Part shown: positions 6,261 through 8,875 of the stretch, in pieces
Numbering within the stretch: position 1 is the first letter of the stretch
Layout: each line of letters starts with the position of its first letter
Origin: Acidobacteriota bacterium
GTDB taxonomy: Bacteria > Acidobacteriota > Vicinamibacteria > Vicinamibacterales > 2-12-FULL-66-21
Assembly (NCBI GenBank): GCA_013694845.1
Contig: JACDBQ010000424.1
Location: forward strand, 1-8,875
Direction: 5' to 3'
Length of the DNA stretch: 8,875 bases
Notes under the pieces: model-generated
Seen by the model: only the letters and a program-made list of their open reading frames with translations
What the model was told of the DNA's origin: nothing
The model's database searches: none
Made by a program: the position numbers and the translations under genes

Positions 6261-7571
6261 ATGAAGACGACTCACACCGACCGCCGCGAATTCATCCGGA
6301 TATCAGCAGCCGCCACGGCCGGCCTGACGATGACGTCGGTTCTCCACGGTCAGATCCGGGGTGCAAACGACCGGCTGCGTATCGGCGTAATCGGCTGCGG
6401 CATCCGCGGCAATTACCTGATCAGCGAGATCTTCCGCCTGACCGATCTCAACGTCGAGGTCGCGGCGATCTGCGACGTCTGGAAGGTGAATCTTGCGAAA
6501 ACCGCCGCGACCGTCGCGGCCAAGCAGGGCAAGGCGCCGGTGACGTTCGCGCGCTACGCGGATCTGCTCGCGGTGAAGGACCTCGATGCCGTCATGATCG
6601 CGACGCCCGACTTCGGCCACACGCCGATCATGATCGACGCGATCAAGCTCAAGAAGGACGTGTTTGTCGAGAAGCCGATGGCCACGGACCTGGAGCAGGC
6701 GAAGACGGCGATGGCCCTGGCCAGACAGCACAAGACGATCGTGCAGGTCGGGAGCCAGCGTCGAAGCGATCGCCGCCACCAGGCCGGCGCCAAGCTGATT
6801 CAGTCGGGCATTCTCGGAAAGATCAGCGAGGTGGAGACCGCGTGGCACGACTCGGTGCCGCGCTGGGCCCGGGCCTACGACGACGTGAAACCGGAGGACG
6901 TGGACTGGGAGCAGTACCTGATGGGCCTTCCGAAGGAGCCGTTCAGCGCCGTCCGCTTCCGCCGCTGGCATTTCTTCAAGGACTTCACGCTCGGCACCCC
7001 CTCGCTGCTCGGCAGCCATTTGATCGATGTGGCGCTGTGGTTCATGGATGATCCGCTCCCATCGTCGGCCGTCGCCCATGGCGGCGTCTACGTCTGGAAG
7101 GACGGCCGCGAGCACGCCGACACGCTCGATTGCATTCTGGAGTGCCCCAAGGGTTTCATCGTCAATTACTCGTCACGGCTCTCGAACAAGCACGCTGTGC
7201 CCGAAGCCATTTTTTATGGCACGAAGGGAACGTTTGACACTGAGAGCTGGACGGCTCGCGGCGAAGGCGGCGGCGCCGACGCGCTGAAAGAGCCGGTGAC
7301 GGTGCCGAAGCCGGCGGCTCGATCGAGCTCGACTCCGAGCGCGGTTCCGGCAGCTAACGGGCAGACGGCGGAAGCGCAGAACGATCCGCGGATCGGGGGG
7401 GAGGGGCATGTGCGCAACTGGATCGAGTGTGTGCGGTCGCGCGCCACACCCAACGCGCCGGTCGAGGTCGGTTTCTCGCATTCTCTTGCCGGCATCCTGT
7501 GCTTCAAGGCACTGGAGAGCGGGAGACGACAGATCTACGACCCGAAGACGATGCAGATTCAGGCGGGTTGA
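6261..7571 (+). CDS. Tat-exported Gfo/Idh/MocA-family oxidoreductase
   Basis: 436 residues. The N-terminus DRREFIRISA (7-16) with a following hydrophobic stretch is a twin-arginine signal, so the protein is probably exported folded with its nucleotide bound, as in glucose-fructose oxidoreductase. The Rossmann motif IGVIGCGIRG (41-50) has the classic GxGxxG. VFVEKPMA (134-141) carries catalytic Lys138, and LGSHLIDVALWF (250-261) holds the His253/Asp256 catalytic helix. VGSQRRS (163-169) and the C-terminal RNWIECVRSR (385-394) are typical of the secreted subgroup. The likely role is NAD(P)-dependent oxidation of a sugar, glycoside or cyclitol in the periplasm; the substrate is unknown. A Pro/Ala/Ser-rich, probably disordered insert (about 346-376) interrupts the C-terminal domain. 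It follows the other oxidoreductase by 79 bp and precedes the ThuA gene by 53 bp, probably in one operon. Confidence 0.95.
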   Translation: MKTTHTDRREFIRISAAATAGLTMTSVLHGQIRGANDRLRIGVIGCGIRGNYLISEIFRLTDLNVEVAAICDVWKVNLAKTAATVAAKQGKAPVTFARYADLLAVKDLDAVMIATPDFGHTPIMIDAIKLKKDVFVEKPMATDLEQAKTAMALARQHKTIVQVGSQRRSDRRHQAGAKLIQSGILGKISEVETAWHDSVPRWARAYDDVKPEDVDWEQYLMGLPKEPFSAVRFRRWHFFKDFTLGTPSLLGSHLIDVALWFMDDPLPSSAVAHGGVYVWKDGREHADTLDCILECPKGFIVNYSSRLSNKHAVPEAIFYGTKGTFDTESWTARGEGGGADALKEPVTVPKPAARSSSTPSAVPAANGQTAEAQNDPRIGGEGHVRNWIECVRSRATPNAPVEVGFSHSLAGILCFKALESGRRQIYDPKTMQIQAG

Positions 7572-7615
7572 TGGTGACGCCGCCCGTTGTACCTCGTCGC
7601 CGATGCGCAAAAAAA

Positions 7616-7620
7616 GGGAG
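7616..7620 (+). promoter_or_regulatory. Shine-Dalgarno deciding the ThuA-domain start
   Basis: GGGAG, inside an A7-GGGAGAGAG purine run, ends 4 bases before ATG 7625. This favours 7625 over the in-frame ATG at 7571, which overlaps the previous stop as TGATG but has only a poor upstream purine run. Confidence 0.6.
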
Positions 7621-7624
7621 AGAG

Positions 7625-8464
7625 ATGAATTATCTCGTGGCCGTCTTGATTGCCGCTCACGTGCTCATAGCCTTCAGCGTGCAAGCCAGTCTCGAGGCGG
7701 CCGGCCCGCAGGTCAAGGCCGTGAACTGGGCGACGGTGCGCCTGCTGGTGTACACGAAGAACGGAACCGGCTACGTGCACGACAACATCCCTGCGTCGAT
7801 CGAGGCGATCAAGGAATTGGCGGCCGAGCACAAGTTCGCCGTCGACGCCTCTGACGACCCGGCAGTCTTCACCGACGACAATCTGAAGCAATACAGCGCC
7901 ATTGTCTTTTCGAATACGAACAACGTCGTGTTCGACACCGACGCGCAGCGGGTTGCTCTGATGCGGTACGTGCAGGCCGGCGGCGGCTTCGTCGCGCTTC
8001 ATTCCGCGAGCGGGACGGAGCGGACGTGGAAGTGGTTCGCAGGGCTGCTGGGCGGGACGTTCTCCCGGCACGCGCCCTTTCAGAAATTCAGCGTGTTGAT
8101 TCTCGACCGCACCCACCCGTCGGTCGCGCATCTGCCCGAGCGGTGGGAAAAAGAAGACGAGTGCTACTACCTCGTGCGGATGAACGTGAACCTGCAGGTC
8201 CTCGCCGTCAACGATCTCTCGTCGGTCCAGGACCCGAAGGAGAAGCCGGCGACGTTCGGGGACGTGTTCCCGTCGGTCTGGTACCAGGAGTTTGACGGCG
8301 GGCGGCAGTGGTATACCTCGCTCGGCCACCGCAAGGACGACTACGGGCGTCCTGAATTCCGCCGGCACATCATGGGTGGCATCCGATCGGTCGTCCGGCA
8401 GGCGCCGCTGGACTATACTCGGGCCTACGCGGTCAGTCCCGCGGACGAAGCGAAAAAACGTTGA
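7625..8464 (+). CDS. Exported ThuA-domain protein (class I glutamine-amidotransferase-like fold)
   Basis: 279 residues from ATG 7625. The first 21 residues (MNYLVAVLIAAHVLIAFSVQA) are a hydrophobic Sec-type signal with likely cleavage after Ala21. The ThuA-like domain fills the rest: VRLLVYTKNGTGYVHDNIP (38-56), the nucleophile-elbow-like strand GGGFVALHSASG (119-130), LLGGTFSRHAPFQKF (141-155), THPSVAHLPERW (163-174), an EDECYY segment (177-182) and WYQEFDGGRQWYTSLGH (219-235). ThuA proteins were named from trehalose utilisation in rhizobia, where ThuB is a Gfo/Idh/MocA dehydrogenase and 3-keto sugars are involved; the exact ThuA reaction is not settled here. Sitting behind two Gfo/Idh/MocA genes, it probably acts on the same oxidised sugar in the periplasm. 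The start could instead be ATG 7571 (18 residues longer, adding a basic RRRCAKK n-region and coupling to the upstream stop). Confidence 0.9.
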   Translation: MNYLVAVLIAAHVLIAFSVQASLEAAGPQVKAVNWATVRLLVYTKNGTGYVHDNIPASIEAIKELAAEHKFAVDASDDPAVFTDDNLKQYSAIVFSNTNNVVFDTDAQRVALMRYVQAGGGFVALHSASGTERTWKWFAGLLGGTFSRHAPFQKFSVLILDRTHPSVAHLPERWEKEDECYYLVRMNVNLQVLAVNDLSSVQDPKEKPATFGDVFPSVWYQEFDGGRQWYTSLGHRKDDYGRPEFRRHIMGGIRSVVRQAPLDYTRAYAVSPADEAKKR

Positions 8465-8492
8465 GCATCTGATGGATACGCATTCAATTCTC

Positions 8493-8504
8493 TGCACCGG
8501 TGCA
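8493..8504. promoter_or_regulatory. 12-bp perfect palindrome upstream of the second receptor; candidate operator
   Basis: TGCACCGGTGCA is a perfect palindrome, and its ACCGGT core recurs at 8508-8513, 12 bp downstream. It lies in the 79-bp gap before the second receptor. Weak promoter-like hexamers precede it: TTGAGC (8461-8466), a 16-bp spacer and TTCAAT (8483-8488), which would place the palindrome near the transcription start. No T-run follows, so it is not a typical terminator. Confidence 0.4.
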
Positions 8505-8543
8505 TGGACCGGTAGCGCACCCAGGACAACAGTTGAGACCATC

Positions 8544-8875
8544 ATGACGAACAGCCATTCACGGTTTGCCGGTCAGTTCCTCCAGATTCTGTTCCTAACC
8601 ATCGCCTTTTTGCTGGCGGCCCAGTCGTCTCAGGCGCAGGTGCTCTATGGCTCGTTGGTCGGTGAAGTCGTCGACCCATCCCGCGCTGTGCTTCCGGGGG
8701 CAACGGTGACGGTCACCAACCGGGACACCGGCCTGCAGCGCGAGGTCACGACCGACGGCAGTGGCGCGTATGCCTTTCGTGATCTGCAGGCGGGCGTCTA
8801 CGACCTGAAAGTCCTCATGGCCGGTTTCAAGGTTTATGTCAAGACGGGGCTTCCGGTGACCCTCAACGCGATCGC
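8544..8875 (+). CDS. Second Oar-like TonB-dependent receptor, N-terminal part only
   Basis: 110 complete codons, open to the window end. Residues 11-32 are a Sec signal peptide (ILFLTIAFLLAA, ending SSQAQ, with likely cleavage after Ala31). From 35 on is a CarboxypepD_reg-like domain: GSLVGEVVDPSRAVLPGATV, then GSGAYAFRDLQAGVYDLKV and AGFKVYVKTG. This is the standard opening of Acidobacteriota Oar-like receptors, normally about 1000-1200 residues; plug and barrel lie outside the window. The sequence differs clearly from the receptor at 1076, so it is a separate paralogue, not a recent duplicate. The start at 8544 places the signal peptide correctly but has only a weak GAG upstream. ATG 8472 is an in-frame alternative that would add 24 residues before the signal. 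It may belong to the same operon or have its own promoter. Confidence 0.9.
   Translation, partial: MTNSHSRFAGQFLQILFLTIAFLLAAQSSQAQVLYGSLVGEVVDPSRAVLPGATVTVTNRDTGLQREVTTDGSGAYAFRDLQAGVYDLKVLMAGFKVYVKTGLPVTLNAI

Noticed and set aside
5138..6262. A 374-residue minus-strand open frame opposite the first oxidoreductase
   Set aside because: Arg-rich, low-information translation with no motif; the plus strand has conserved family motifs along its full length.
7427..7624. A longer N-terminus for the ThuA-domain protein starting at 7427
   Set aside because: It would overlap the C-terminal coding region of the Tat oxidoreductase by 145 bp, and the added part has no signal or domain. Starts at 7625 or 7571 fit better.
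8494..8520. An intrinsic terminator between the ThuA gene and the second receptor
   Set aside because: The palindrome there is short and has no T-run after it, so it does not look like a Rho-independent terminator.

Overview
The window is GC-rich bacterial DNA with tightly packed genes. It most resembles an environmental Acidobacteriota genome, perhaps Vicinamibacteria. This is an inference from three things: large Oar-like TonB-dependent receptors that open with a carboxypeptidase-regulatory-like domain, exported Gfo/Idh/MocA oxidoreductases, and very GC-rich codon use. No rRNA, tRNA, CRISPR array, insertion sequence or phage gene was seen.

Layout. Positions 1-856 (minus strand, cut by the window edge) encode a ROK-family transcriptional repressor. 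A 219-bp divergent control region follows (857-1075). It holds two near-consensus sigma70 promoters pointing outward (each TTGACA with a 17-bp spacer), an inverted pair of matching 11-bp boxes that are candidate ROK operators, and two adjacent GC-rich palindromes between the -35 boxes. On the plus strand there are then five co-directional genes: a full-length TonB-dependent receptor (1076-4744); 3 bp later, an exported Gfo/Idh/MocA-like protein of the 'putative oxidoreductase C-terminal domain' type (4748-6181); a Tat-exported Gfo/Idh/MocA oxidoreductase (6261-7571); an exported ThuA-domain protein (7625-8464); and the start of a second receptor of the same type (8544 to the window end).

How they may work together. 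ROK regulators usually sense sugars or sugar derivatives. Oar-like receptors move bulky ligands across the outer membrane. Gfo/Idh/MocA proteins are often sugar or glycoside dehydrogenases, and ThuA-domain proteins are linked to 3-keto-sugar metabolism (ThuA/ThuB in rhizobia). The simplest reading is a sugar- or glycoside-responsive import and periplasmic oxidation locus under ROK control. The substrate cannot be read from the sequence. The unusual points are that all the enzyme-like proteins carry export signals, that one oxidoreductase lacks the usual dinucleotide-binding glycine motif and has a Sec-type rather than Tat-type signal, and that the divergent control region is nearly mirror-symmetric.
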